Shown piece after piece: positions 36,751 through 50,800 of a stretch of DNA of 64,000 nt. Under the pieces are notes generated by a model, which saw nothing but the letters and a program-made list of their open reading frames with translations, was not told the origin of the DNA and made no database searches. The translations under genes and the position numbers were made by a program. Each line of letters starts with the position of its first letter. The stretch's first letter is position 1. The stretch is from Neodiprion pinetum (Eukaryota; Arthropoda; Insecta; Hymenoptera; Diprionidae): assembly GCF_021155775.2 (NCBI RefSeq), contig NC_060232.1, positions 32,371,922 through 32,435,921 on the forward strand, read 5' to 3'.

Positions 36751-39700
36751 CGATAATGATTCCCTTGGATGCGCAGCGTGGGCGCTACGCCACGCGATCT
36801 ATTACTATGATATTATCAGCGAGGACGGTGCTTTCTCGGGTTTTCGGCCCAGCTGCACGCCGTTCGTTGGCTGCTGCACGCATCTGGCTGCGGGCTTCTC
36901 GGATATAGGTAATCATTCTCGAATCATCGGATACTCCTTTACCGAGCCGCGCCGCTCGATCGCCTTTCGATCCGTTTATCTTTAACGGAACACGCGCAAA
37001 GTTCTCCTCTCGATTATGTAAGAGGGTAGCAGCGGCAGCTCGGATTCGTTGCGGGGCGTCCTTTGCCGTAAAACAGTCGAGCGGTCGGGGGCCTCGGGCC
37101 CAACCGAGGTTCAACCTCCGCCACGACGCGTGCTACGCACCAAACGCAATTATAACCATTAGGGGCAACAAAAAACGGGCCCTTACTTTTTTTCTACCCG
37201 TAGGTAACAAACCAGATACCCACACGCTGATTCAATATTTTTTACCAAAGTACTCTTGAGCAATTTACCCCAAACTCAGGTTACGGTATAGGAACTGCCG
37301 ACATCGTTACGCCTGTCATCGCGAAAATCGTTGAGAGCTTGGGAGAGTTTTCGGACAACTTAATGACTTTGCATTTCTGTTTCTTATCGACGTTTTCGTG
37401 ACCTACTAATTCACGCTTCTTCAACCTTGACGTGTTTCGGAAAATTCATACAGATAAAATGACATGTTGAATTTGATGTTCGGTAACTTTTTTAACAACT
37501 AATTTGGTAAAAATAGCTATATATAACGACATAATGAGAGATTCGAACGCGTTTCCATTGCTTATCCGAAGCCTGAACTCCGAACAATTTACAGCTGGAC
37601 ATTCACGCGCTATTAAATTATACTGCACGAAGAATATATCTCATTATAGGTATAATTTCAGATAAACAGATAAAAAAATATGAGATCTGAGAGATGGGAA
37701 GCCAAAAAAGCGACCGGTCGGCTGCCGCGTTTGGTATCCGACGGTACACCGCGTCAAGGAGCGGTTCGAACGGTCGCAACTTTGTCGCGAGGTATGACTA
37801 TAACACAGCAGTTTGTAATTATACAACCTGTGCATGCGCGCATTATATTATACCTACCATTACTGCGTATATTGGGCAGAAGTGTGCGAGTATATACGAC
37901 ACGTGGATGGTCGGCGGCGAGCATTACTACACGTTTACAACGCGAGAGAAGTCGTAGGTACTGCTGCACCTACCCATACCTACCAGACGTAGAACGTAGA
38001 AGTGAGCGAAGGTGCTGCTGCGGGTTTATGAGCAGCATGACCCCGAGATCGCGTCACCGGGCGGCCATGCAACCGTCCGAGGATCAAGTTACCAAAATTC
38101 TAAAGACTTCGCCGCCGACGCGAGGCGAGGCGAGACGAGACGAGTCTCTCTCTCTCTCTGTCCGAGAGCGGAGAAAAGAAGAGAAGAGAAGCGAAGGAGA
38201 GTGAACCTAGGTACCGACCAACCAACCACTGGCATCTAGGCCTCCGGAGATCGGCGGGTCACCGATAGCAAAAGCTTGTCACCGCCGGGTCATCTTTCAT
38301 TTAGTATCTTACATACGGTCTAATGGCACATTTACACATGAACTCTGTACTCGGGCGCCATCTTGGACCCTTCGTTTCACCGCGGTATGACTCAATTCCA
38401 CTGTTGGAATTGAGATTAAGAGAAATCTTCATTTCAACAATCGTTTTGACGTTTGAAACATTCGTTTGCGCTTGTAATTCAACCGTAATTATAGCTCATC
38501 AAGCTTCGACGAACAATCAGATGTCGGGAACAAATGGGTATCACCTTGAAACCTCACCTTTAAACGTGCAGTTGTACAACATGTAAGGTCAAGTTTGCAA
38601 ATGGGTTATTTTTTTCGTTCCTACCCTTCTGCAAGTTGTACATCTAGGCCAGCAGCATGGAAAGTATGTTTCGACACGTGATCCAATACGAGACCGTTGA
38701 TAACGCGTGAAAATTTCCATATGGTGAGCAATTTGTTTGCCTCCTATATCGGCGAACGTAATACACAAGGTAGTACACGGGGGTAATGGGAGATAATAAA
38801 GAGGCTCGGTCTCGTCATTGTGCGAACATTAGGTTAAGTGGCGCGCGTTAAGGGCGCGACAATGCATGACCGACGTGTGACAGGTCGGCGTTGCCCGCGA
38901 CACGGCGCAACGTAATTACACGTTCGGAGGTGTGTAATATAATTCGTGTAAAGACTTCGTGCGTGTAACAAGGTGACTATAATCGTATATTTATAGAATG
39001 AGAACGAATTGAGAATCGGGAATTGAGAGAGAAAAAATGTAATATACATAATGCGAACAAGGTGGTTATACGGACACGTAGATGTGTACATATATATTAT
39101 ACACGAGGGCCACATTACGAGGGGATTACACCGGTAAGCCGGGGCTAACTGGCAGCGTGTGACGTCGTAATCTGGGGAAATATTCGGGTGTCCGTCTCCC
39201 CAGCGATTATAGATCGTAGCCAAAGTTAACGGAGCCGGACTTGTAGAGATCTGGGGGCGATTCTGGATGCTTGAGCAGATCCTCCGTGGCGATCACCAAG
39301 ATTTTCGAATCGATCAATTAGCGCCGTGTGGGAACCCTCGCCCGTCCCCGTTGGGTATAAGGTCTGGTATAACACAACACAGCGATGGACGTCCGTCCGA
39401 TCGTCGCGGAGCCGTTCGAGCGATGGGCCGCACCGACATCCGATCGGCCGCGCCGCGCCGCGGAGCCAAAAGAATCCCATACCGATCTTCTCTCCGCAAA
39501 CCTGTAATCCTCACCGCACCGTCACCGTCTCCGTCTCCCTCGCACTCCTCGCATCGGTCCCCGTCGACTCCCGAAAGAGCGGGATATAGTCGGCTAACAC
39601 GCGCGAGAAGAACGCCGCGATCAGAGCGAGGAATTCCCACCGAGTGTCAACCGCTCCCCGTTCCCTGTTCTCCGCTCCAGCAGCTGGACCAGTTCGTCAA

Positions 39701-42387
39701 ATTTTCGAACCGATCAACCGAATTTTAATGAAACGTTAATGACGCATCGACAGAGGCATCGCGGTGGTCGCTACATGTTCGCCTCCTACCCTCCCCCCCT
39801 TCCACCTTGTAAAAAGGTACTAACATCTCGTGGGGCCCCCACGACTGAATACGCGCGCATAAGGCCCGAGACCGGCGGGGCATCACACGCTTGGCTGCGA
39901 GATATCGAGCCCCGACTCTTTCCGAGCGACGCTGTGTGGTCCGGCGTGCTGCAGGCCGACGTGAATCTAGCGCTTGTCACGGAGATACTCGAGTCGCCGC
40001 CGCCGCCGCCGTCGTCTCGTTCGCGGTTCCTTATCACCGATGTGTGAAGGTGACTGAAGAATTAAGTGGCTGTTCGCTCGCATACCGAAGCAATTCGAAT
40101 AACACGGGAAAACCTGCTCTTGTCGAGACGAAAAAACTTCGCTACGGCGATTCTGTTATACAGGAAATTAGAATAATCTTGTTACGATCGTAAAAGTGAT
40201 GGAAAATTTACTGCGTTATCATTGATCGAATGATTTTATTCTACACGATCGTTGTTAAATTGTGTGCTTTCGTTCCAAGGGTCCAAAACATTGTTATACG
40301 TATACATCGGAGTGATGTTAAATGTTTGGAAAACTGTCCACAAGTCGAGAGAATATTTCTTCCAACAAACGTTAAGACTTCACCGTGTGAGGATAGATGA
40401 CATTCAATGATGATTAACAATAATAAATTGTCTAGAGAAAAGTAAGTTAAAAAGATGAGTAAAACTGATCCAGGTAAAAACGTATAATATTCATTCCCGA
40501 GGTGATAATTCCTGATTACCGAGAGTACCTACCTGGAGCCACATACGTTTTTTCCCTTACGTACGATGAGCATGGTTGTCGATCTCCGTTATACCCGAGC
40601 ATTAGTAGAATAGACCGTAAAAGCATATATATTCAGCCACGATTAGTCAGAGTGAAAACGAACCTTAGATAATTGATTCAATTAACTTCCCAATTTCGTA
40701 GATCAACCCTTCGTGGGTCGCGTGTCAAATTGAGTGACGTACGCGGTTAAGGTGAGATGGGTTGGCGCATCCAAAGGCGTAGTGCAACGCGCACCACGCG
40801 GCAGGTATATATATATGGATAAAGCCGAAGAACCGTAAAGCTCCGTCAATCGATGACGTAGCGAAGCGCAAGCAGAGAAGACCGTCCGGTACTACAATTG
40901 ACCGATGAGAACTGGAATCGCGAGAGTTTTTGCCGCGGTTTAAGGGAACCGCGATGGTCCGGGTGGTCGCCCGTCAATCTCGTGCTCACGCCGCTTTCGG
41001 CACAAATATCGCCGAGGAGGCGCGGTTGCCCGCTACGCTTCTTTGTGTTTCGTTTTCTCTTCTCTTTCCCCGGCGACGTGCGGAGAGGCTTGTTACTCTC
41101 TTTTGGCACTCGGCGCACGTAGCAGCCCGGGACTGCGAGAACGGGACGCGTTCCCGGCGCAGCTGAGAGATTGCACGGAACCCTGAATCCCGAGAGGGGT
41201 TGTCGCGGTGGCGCGAGGACGGCCGGGGGGAGGCATGGAAGCATGGAGGAAGGAAGGAGAGAAGACCTCGTAAACCAGGAGATTAGGATCTGAGTCGGCG
41301 GCCACCCACTCGGAAACCTCGGCAACCAGGTTCGGGGAGCCCGAGTCCCGGTGTCCCCGGCTTCGAGACTCCCTGAGCCCTCGAGAGGCGACAATTAACC
41401 GCCACTCGTCGCTCCTCTGCTTTCAATCATTGCGGAATCTCCCTCCGCCATGTGATTCGCTGCATCAATTCTTGCGTTAAATCGTCAACCTCCGTCTCGG
41501 AACAATCTCTCAGCTCTTACAACACAGCCAAGGATTCACCGTGGAAATAACGTACCCGTAACATCTGACCAGCCCTCATTTTGCTTCGTTCGAATAGTGA
41601 AACTAGGGATCAATAATCCTTTGCGGAAAATACGAAAATAATTTTTCAGTGTTTCTGAGAGTCGCGTTTATGAACTCGAGCGACGAGCAAAGCAGTCGAA
41701 TTTCTTATTGTCCTTTCAGTCGTTTCATGACTTGCAATCGCCGCTAGGACACGGATATCTGTAACTTTCACTGGTGGAAGACGAACATGCATTGAACACG
41801 CTCGGCAACACCTCCAACCCGAAAAATTCTATTCACCGCAGGCCTGATTTAACAAGATGACAATGAAACGATAATTGTAAAAAGGTACGGGGCATTAAAA
41901 ATCGAAGCAGGACTTCCATGGATGCTGTGATTCGGGATAGGGAAAAATGCTGCGGTGTACTCGGCGCATTTCAGAGTGTGGAAAATAACGGAGGTTGTTG
42001 CATTTGGCCGCTGGGAATATTATCGAACCATCGGTTCGCATCGCGAAGATGTCAGAGATGCGACCGAAAGATAAGCAAAATATTTTTGGATCCAATCGAT
42101 CATGTAGTTTCGGCCTCGTCTCAATTAGCGGTGAGCCTCCTCGGTCCGCAGGCGAGGCTCTTTTGTAAAACGGCGACCGCGCCGAAGTCGGCTGCAGAAG
42201 GGACGTGCCAATCACACTCGAAGCAACGAAACGACCCCGGCGATCCAAGATGGCAGGACGGCGTGCGAAATCGAGCGGAGCGCCTCGAGCGGAAATATTG
42301 CAGCAGGGTCAGAAAGCGGCGAGTCAGAGCCATGCGCGAAGTGCCGCCGCGAGCCGGCGACACAGCCGTAACATCCCTCCGAGACAT

Positions 42388-42422
42388 GGTTAGTGGTTAG
42401 TGGTTAGTGGTCGGTGGTTAGT
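42388..42422 (+). repeat. 7-bp tandem repeat GGTTAGT, five copies
   Basis: Five consecutive heptamers, four identical and the fourth GGTCGGT. The unit resembles but does not equal the insect telomere repeat TTAGG. Confidence 0.9.
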
Positions 42423-43957
42423 GCTTAATAAAGCATTATAAATATAGGCACGCAGGCACAACAAACGCTGGCAACACAAGGGACGCGTGCTTGGCATAGC
42501 TTCGTGCATTGTGGTCTCAGCACGAGTCCCCCCCCATGGCTTACAGTATCCGAAGAGCGGCCCTCCCCCGGGCGCACAACCTACGGGACAACAATCACAT
42601 TCATCGAGATACTCACAATGCTAATCATAAAGACGCCGCCCGTTTCACGGGGACGGGAACGACGACGTGCAAGTTCTATCCAAGTTTCTCTTTCTGTCAA
42701 CAGCCCCGTCACCCGAAGGAACGTGAACGTCTCAGCGATCCTTCCATACGAGCGAGGAGACTTGCCGGTGCACACTTCGATTCACATCTCATCTAATCAA
42801 TGGAGGGCGTGTTTCTTCTCGCATGCCTTTTCACCGCAGCAACAATAAGAATAGAGAAAAAAAGAAGTACCCACCCAATACCAGAGGGGCAGATGAGGGG
42901 CGAAACCAGCAGGATTACACGACGAACGATATTCCCGTGTGCAAAAACTGATCCTTGCGATATTTTTTTACGGCCACGTAGTTGACTCGGCTTCCGAAAT
43001 TTGACACGGGTCTTGGCTCTCGCCTGATGGCCTTGGTGCGTCTTTGTTTATCCCATTGGTCGAGCCTTTGTGGCGAGCCTTGTCCTGTCGTGAGTGTCCT
43101 TTGGAACCGAAAGACCCCCTGGGGCCTCGACCGCACGGTAGCCTCAGCGACTGTCTCCGCCCTGAGACCACCGTGACATTTCTCGGCAAGATTTATCCTT
43201 TTTAAAGGAGAAAAGATGAGGGAAAGAAAAGAAGGAAAAAATATATATTCCCGCAGCACACAAGAGTAAAGTAGTTGGCACTCGCGCATTGTCGGTTACA
43301 TTGTCCCACGTGCTCAGGTAGGCGTTCGATTGTTGCGCGGAAGGCCGCAGACACCAATACCGTCCAAAGACACGGTGGCGCATTGTCGCCGCGCGAGCAG
43401 CGCTTCAAAAGGGGCAGCCCTGCCACGTGCAACAGGTTTCCCAAAGCTACACCCTGTGAAAAACAGACTTGTACCTGGGCTCATCGTTTTCAAGTGGTCC
43501 CATTGTCATTTCGACGTATCGAGTGTTCGCGTGGTCAACCGTTATTAACCGGTGCTTGAGCTCGCTGTGTCGAGGATACCCATAATGTAAGGTTATACCG
43601 AAGCATGATTCGGTCGGAAGATCGAGAATTTACTTGACTTTCTCAGCCGCGGCTATCCGATGTGATCGGTGAGAGCGGAAGCGAGGAATCTCGTCTCAGA
43701 ATACTCCGTTAAACTGGCATCGCGTATAGTTTTAAATGTTCCCGGGGTGAGTTTGAGATGGATTTGTGGGAGAGATCAGAGCTGTCACTCACCTCAACGA
43801 TGTCTAGCTACCCTCATATTAAGCCTCTTCTCTTTTTAATTGCTAAATTGAAGGCAATTTTGAACCTGGAATTCGACTATATCCCATGAACCATCAAGCA
43901 GGGATTATGTAGGATTTATAGACGTGTTATGTCCGATGCGTCCGAGTGGTTCGGGAT

Positions 43958-43979
43958 AAAGAAAGAAAGAAAGAAAGAA
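43958..43979 (+). repeat. (GAAA)n microsatellite
   Basis: About five tandem GAAA units. Confidence 0.9.
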
Positions 43980-44784
43980 CGAAAATTCGACGAAAGAATT
44001 TAGAGAGAAATAATAATAATCCGTTGTAGGTAAGGGAATTCCTCGATCTTCGATCCATAGTACGGTCGATATCTCGTGAACGCTTCATTTCGTTCGGGCG
44101 CATATTTCTTACTCGTCTTATCTTTCGGCGGGTTCGAATTATTTTTTCCCCTCCCCCGCTCGTCCCTGGGCTCGAAAATTAGCCGCATCTCCCGCAAGCA
44201 GACCCAGCAGAGCTGATCCGGGAATAATATTTCACGAATGCCGTAAACACTGCTCACCGCCGAGGTTATCATTAAGGCCGAACTCTCGACAATGGGAGGA
44301 TACCGTGGTCCATGAAGCGGTCAACTGTCGAGGTACGCCTTGGGACCAAAGAATATCGCTGAGATTCAGGGGGCCGGGTGAGATCCGGAGAACTCTTCGA
44401 GAGACTCGCAGCTTCTGCGGCAACCGAGGACCGATTCCGAAAATGACCCGGTCATAACTGGCGCCCTGGTCTTTACGACCCGACGGAAGCACACGCTTGA
44501 GAGGCAGGTATATGCCGCAACAATGACCATAACTATCGACCCAGCCAGCGTAAATACATTCAACTTTTCGGTATCCTCCCCTTCCTCTCCCCGCGATTCT
44601 CCCACGATGCACACGATTTTCGAGTACGGTATCGGGCCCCGAGTTACGGGCATCACTTTGCCAATTGTGATCCTATTCAGAGAAGAGAATGTCCCGCGAG
44701 TGAAAGAAAATCGTTATTCTCCAACGAGGTGTAAACAGTGAGACGGTTCGGCTTGTAAAGCTTGGCCATATATCACTTTACAAC

Positions 44785-44806
44785 GGGGGGGGGGGGGGGG
44801 GGGGGG
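44785..44806 (+). repeat. G22 homopolymer
   Basis: An uninterrupted run of 22 G. It has G-quadruplex potential and an uncertain assembled length. Confidence 0.9.
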
Positions 44807-47800
44807 TGAACAAGGGGTGCTAAGAGATACGTTTCGGAGATTCTTGTTATACACTGCAGGTATCGATGCGGGGTGGATGAGGATTCGAATTTCGTACAAA
44901 GGGAGTTTGGGGTAGTTGCGTTGTTTCGGTGCTGTAAAATGTGACGTATAAAGAAGATAAAGGATGAAAAAAAATTCGTGGTCCGTCCAGCCTCTATCGA
45001 TAAAGGTACTAGGCGGAATAGCGTCGGGGAGCAGACGAAACGCCTAAAAGATATATCCGTGAGAGTCGTAATTTGTGGACAAGCCTCCAGAGCACACGTA
45101 ACGTAGAAACGGGCCTCGCGGAGCGGGTAATTGGACCTTCCCACTTTTAATTGGCTTGCGCCAACCCAAACTTTGCCTCGGTTGTTAGAAGTTATATTGC
45201 AACGTGTTGTAAACGCTTCAACTGGAAGTTCGAGTGAATCTAGCGAGTCTCGCTGCCGGTGGAACGTTTATGGCGAGAGGATTGGCCCGGCGTCAATTAT
45301 ACGCGTCAAAGGCCTGTGATTCCGAAAATTGGGCCCCGCGGCCCAGTTTTTGTGGGAGTTTTCCCGATTACGGGTCCCACCGGAGTTGGCCGCTCCCCCT
45401 CGCCGCGCCGGGTCGTAGGAGCGAAAGCCTACCATATAATTGTTATGTTATTAAATACCGCTTAAGCTTGGTTACAACCGACCCGCCGCCACCGCCGCCG
45501 CATCGAGAAGACGCGGGTCCGGGTTATATAGTCTCCTCGGGCCCGTTGGAAATTCTTGGTGGCACCGCCGCCAGCATGGCCCACTGTTTTCTGGGCCTTA
45601 ATTACCGAATGGGATTACAAAGTCCTTGCTGGCAGGGAGCATTAACGAAATATTACTTGAAATTAACTCTTAAGGGGGTCTCGTCCCCATAACTTAGAAG
45701 GGCCGGGATTTTTCAACAACCGTTGTATCCGTAAACCATCATTTTTAGCACCGCAGTTTTACTACATCAGTCCGCTCGTGTTACAGTTTTTTTCCGGATA
45801 TTATAAACAAGTCAACGTCAAGCATCTTATTTATTAAATTTTCGTTGAATCTCTGTCTTTCGTGATTTGTCAGTTGTAAAAATTGTTTGATACAAATACA
45901 ATTATTCCACCATCGCCTTTTCACTCCTCCGAAATTCCCAAACTTTTTAAACAAGAATTCATTTGAAGTTTAAAAGAACTATGATACGTTATTAGAAAAT
46001 CGTGACCTATTCGTGATGGCGAATCACAGGATGGCTGTCGGTTCATGCGTTGAAGATTGATTAATTGCGGATGATTATAATTCATCGAGGCGCAACATTT
46101 TTCAAGAAAACGCCAATTTTAGCGACAGTCGCAGTGCAGTACATACGCGGCGACAAATGATATGCAATTCCAGCGACGATTTTTGTGCAACGTTCATTTC
46201 TCACTCGACGATGTGTGTGGGCAAAAAACAGATCTTTCTCGTATCTTCTTCGCCTGCAGCGAGAGGAAATTGAGAATCGATCGACGCGACGTCATCGTTC
46301 AACGGGTCCGTTTCGTAAATTATTTATAAATAATGAGTGATAGTTTCTCCTTTAACACAACGAAGGTCAGCCGTCCATTACGTTTCTCTGACACGTTTCT
46401 TCTACTCGGGTGTCCGTAACGGCGCGATTTTTATCCTGAAACAATGATTTTTCGACATGGCGAACAACACCGCATAATATAATATGCGGGGGCCACGGCA
46501 CTCGGCCATCGTCTGCGGCGGGAGCGCGCGTCTGTATAATCAGCATCTCAATCTCCGCAACAAAATGAAAATAAAATCCATGTGCGAGATTAAAAAAACA
46601 AAAAAAAAAAAATGTATCCGCTTTCGAGTTACACCACGACGAATTAATTCCGTCGGGTTGAGCCCATATTTTCAATTACATTTTTTGTCCAACATTCCGG
46701 GCGTTGCGCTCATGGTGACACTGTATGGCTTTCTCGATTTTGCTTATTTCCGTGATACACATTTACCAAATATTCTCGATACATTGTCAGCGTATTGTTT
46801 ATCGGATGCGAGTGTCAGCGGCTTCTTCGCGCAACTTGCGGCCCATATCGTCCGAAAATTGAATACCGTAGAAGCCATGCGCGAAACGCATCTTTAAAAA
46901 CACATAAATTAGCCGCAAACGGGCAAGCCGGCGAGCTCTGACTGGTAAATTATGGGCCGCTGACGCTGCTGCGCTCGTCTGTCCCTCTGCCTTCTCCCCT
47001 TTTTATCTCGGACTTGAAATGATTTTTTCGACCACCGTCACACCTCCCTCTTGTACCCTCTTAGACTCTGCTCGTCAGCACTCGCTGCAGCCTAATGCAG
47101 CTTTCGCTTTCTCCTCTCGCGATCCTTTTATTCGACTATTTAGGAGGACGACGGAAGAAAAATCGCGATTCAGGAAGCTTTCAATTTTTTTTTCCACAAA
47201 TAAAATAGACCTTCTAGACTATTATCATTAATCAAAATTAGATGGTAAAGGGTTTATTTCTTAACGAACCAGAAATTCTGACAACTGAAACGGTCAGTTT
47301 AAAACATAATTATGACAACCTGTAGCCGCTTTGGCGGAGAACGATAATTTGTTAATTTTGCATAAACATGTTGTCGGTTGCAGATGACGAATGATCTGAA
47401 AGGTGTTTCGGCAAGTATGAAACATGATTCGTATGCAGAATTATTTTACGATAGTTTGAAAAATAGTTCTTCTCGTGAATAATTACTGCAACATGACTGA
47501 CGATGAGTGTGTATTTTTCCCATTTGTCAGAGTTGATCGATAACGGTCAGGTACTTTAAAATCATACAAGCAAAATTTTCGTTACGTGACACGCGATAAT
47601 CGTCCTCACGCTATTAAACGTATACTATAATATAATTACATACGATGAATATTGTTGACCAAAAATTTACAAAGGTATTACGGTGCGTGATCGGACATAC
47701 ATCTACATGGACACTATCAATTTAATCGGAGTTCGGAGAAAAGCTTATACTTCGGAAGATATATCTCTAATAGATGATAATTTCCGGTTTCAAACTGGGG

Positions 47801-50800
47801 GATAATCCATTCGTGGTAATTTATGCGCTGTTAAAAGTTTATTAGTATGTCCTTCTGCGTACAAGCACGAGAGGCTTGAATTAACCAGAAAACGATTGAT
47901 CTTTCTCGACTGGGAGTCTAGTCGCCGGGAATAACGCGTATAACGCGCGTGTGTTATAGGCAGGTATCGGGGCTCCCCGGGTGCATGGGAGGCAATGAAA
48001 CCCGTACTCGCAGACAGCTGGACGAACGCTTTTGATAAAACGTTGCCGAGGTCCGGCCCAGCTATCCTGAATGAATAAAGCATGAACAAAGTTGTGAATA
48101 TTCAAGTGATTAGTCACACGATTCCCGCCCGGTGTCTCTCGGGATCGATATTATAGGCTACAGAAGTATATAGATATTAATAGATTCTGATGTAACCTCG
48201 AATAAAGGATCGTCCGGCGTTATACGCGACTTGCCTCAGCCAGTCCGGTCAAATCCTTTCGACTTTAAGTCACAGATTCAAGATTAACCGGTGATATATC
48301 CTACGCCGACTATTACTTTCGACACGATCGCGCGTATTATAAGTTTCCACAGATTTATCTCTTTGCGACAGATAAACTGGCACATTAGCTTGAATATATA
48401 AAGCAAAACACGCATCGTTGGACAGTGATCAAACGATAATCAGCTCCCAACCGTAACCCTCTTTCGATGTTTATTGGTCACAAATTATTTATTACAGCAA
48501 TACCCGCACTCGCGAACAGTGCGATAAAATTCGTTTCACCTTTATATTTATTTACAACTCTGCGCGTGTTGCGAGAGAAAAAACAGTCGTCATCGGTCTG
48601 CGGCCTCTGAACCCGCGCTAAGAAGATGAAGATCTTGGAAGACGAGTTCTGGGCCGTAAATTGATTGAACGATTTACAGTTAGAGGTTCGATTCGAGTCT
48701 CCGGAGCCCGAGGCACCCACGTACCTACAAAATTTTAATATATTCATAGCTCATTGTCAGCGCCAATTGACTTACCATATCCGTCGATGCAGATAGCGTA
48801 TAATCTGAGATACCGGATTTTTCCAACGCACGGACCGACGGGAAAGTAATCAGCTGATCGTTGTAACAGTAAGCCGTCCCAAAACTTTTCCACCAGTCGA
48901 CACGGTGTGAACGCAGCTAATCTGAGAATTGAACGCAACGATTTTCTTCGACAAGTGTACACGCTTCAATCCCAACGTCATATCTCAATCAAACGTATTC
49001 TCGTGAATTTAGAATTGCGCTGCCAGATGAGAATGATGCGAATAATGCGATTGCACTCGTAGGTTTAGCGGGAAGAGCCGGAGTCCCTCGCAAGCAGTTT
49101 TACAACTCCGCAGCCTGCCACGGCTACCAAGTGGCACAGGAATGAGACAAGACGCGAGCGACCACACGCGTCGACGAGCAGATAAACTGATTGAAATACG
49201 ACCTGCATTTTCTACGTTGTCGCGCGAACCGGCCCCCGGTGACATACCGACCACGCTCCAGCTTTTGGCCTTACAATGAAACCCGGGCAGGCTGCACCGA
49301 TTAACTTTCGGTTCCGCGCACGAGGTTTCACTTTTTAAAACCTTATAGCTGCAATTCGGGAGGTCGGTGACGCCGGTTCCGAAATCCAGTTCATCACGGC
49401 AAGCCGAAAACTGTTTGGTACGGGTAATATCCGATGCGAGAAGGACAGCGGCGCGAGGACAAGTCGAAGACCTTGCGGTGAGAATTTCCCTCAGTTAGGT
49501 ATAAGCTCGGTCGGAGAGCGTGGTAATAGGACGTGTCGTAGAGTCACGAAAGAAGCGTGGCTCGCGTACGGGATTTGAACGCAGTCCACCCTTGGCTGCC
49601 GCGATGGTTGTACATAAATTTGGTTCGGTATACGCTCGCTCGATGGACACGCGACCCGCATGCTTAAACTACGCAGCGTTCGCTGCATGCCACTTTGGTT
49701 AACAAAATAGAGCCGATTCGATCCGATTCGATCTGCGGTGCGGTGTACAAGTAAGTACGCCTTATAACCAGCGGTATCTTCATCGCGGCGCGGCAGCTCG
49801 ATCCTTCGGTAGCCTTTAAATTACCCGTATTTTTCTCAAACCTCAGTAAACGCCGCTCATTCGAAGCTGTAGGTACCTACACACGTCGAGAATAACGCTA
49901 GAGGCTTATTATCAGCTGCATCATCGGATGGAGGGGGATTTCGTGAATTCAAACGAGCGAACGAAACGAACATCCCGAGCAATTCGTCATCGTGTGTGGA
50001 ATTCCATGACTCCGTGTGCAATGTTTCGAGCATCGAGACTTCCTACTTTACCGTGCTCCGAACAGTTTCCAGGATTACGTCGACAGGACCGATTCCTCGC
50101 CCTTGACAAGTCGATTTGCCTCGCTGTCGAAATTGTCGAAACTAACTCTGCAGATATTCCGGGGAGTTGAGACGATTTATAACCGAGGTTTCTTTCCAGT
50201 TTGGATTTCAACTCCCACGATCTTCAGAATTCGCCGCGATTGTTCCGACAATGTGAACACTGAGTATGATCGAAGGAGCAGTTCGACGTACACACGCAAG
50301 CGATCCGCAGGATTAATTTGTAAGTCGTAACGCGAAGCGATTACAAGTTTATAATCGAAATTGAAAATGACAAGGCGTTAGACCGATTCGTCGGTGACGA
50401 GGAGGGTCGTTTTGCTTGTTGGAAGCGAGTCCTCGGAGCGACGTCGAAGAACAATGAAAAGGTCCGCGGCTACAACGTTACAAGTGTCAGTCGATCCGTG
50501 AATGGAATGAATATAATTCCCGGGCCGCGATCACCGCGTTGTTCGCGACTTGGAAAGTCCATTGGAAGAAGGAACGACGCCGGCCGTTCTCATAACAGGA
50601 TGTCCGGGGTCATGCCACCGCGAGCGCGAATCTGTAGATTCGGTGATTCAGACTCGCGGTGCTCGATCGCCCGAGTCGAAACGGACGTACAGGTCCTCAG
50701 ACACCACGGGTCTTGTACTCGAGCCTGGCCGATCCGCCCCCGTGGACGTTGCCCGATGTACATGGTAGGTACGCCAATTCGTCGTTGGCTGTCCGCCGAG

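Noticed and set aside
36507..36908. 133-codon frame ending near a donor-like site
   Set aside because: Arg/Ser-rich and driven by the (TCTTCG)n repeat; no supporting exon partner.
42388..42422. Interstitial telomere repeat
   Set aside because: The unit is GGTTAGT, not TTAGG, and the array is only 35 bp.
46484..46897. ATG-started 137-codon frame with mixed hydrophobic composition
   Set aside because: No recognised domain, no splice or poly(A) context I could support, and it runs through an A-rich stretch.
48690..48710. GAGGTTCGATTCGAG, like a tRNA T-arm (B box)
   Set aside because: The flanking bases do not pair as a T-stem and no acceptor or anticodon arms fit. Similar B-box-like words near 20671, 36181 and 49575 also fail.
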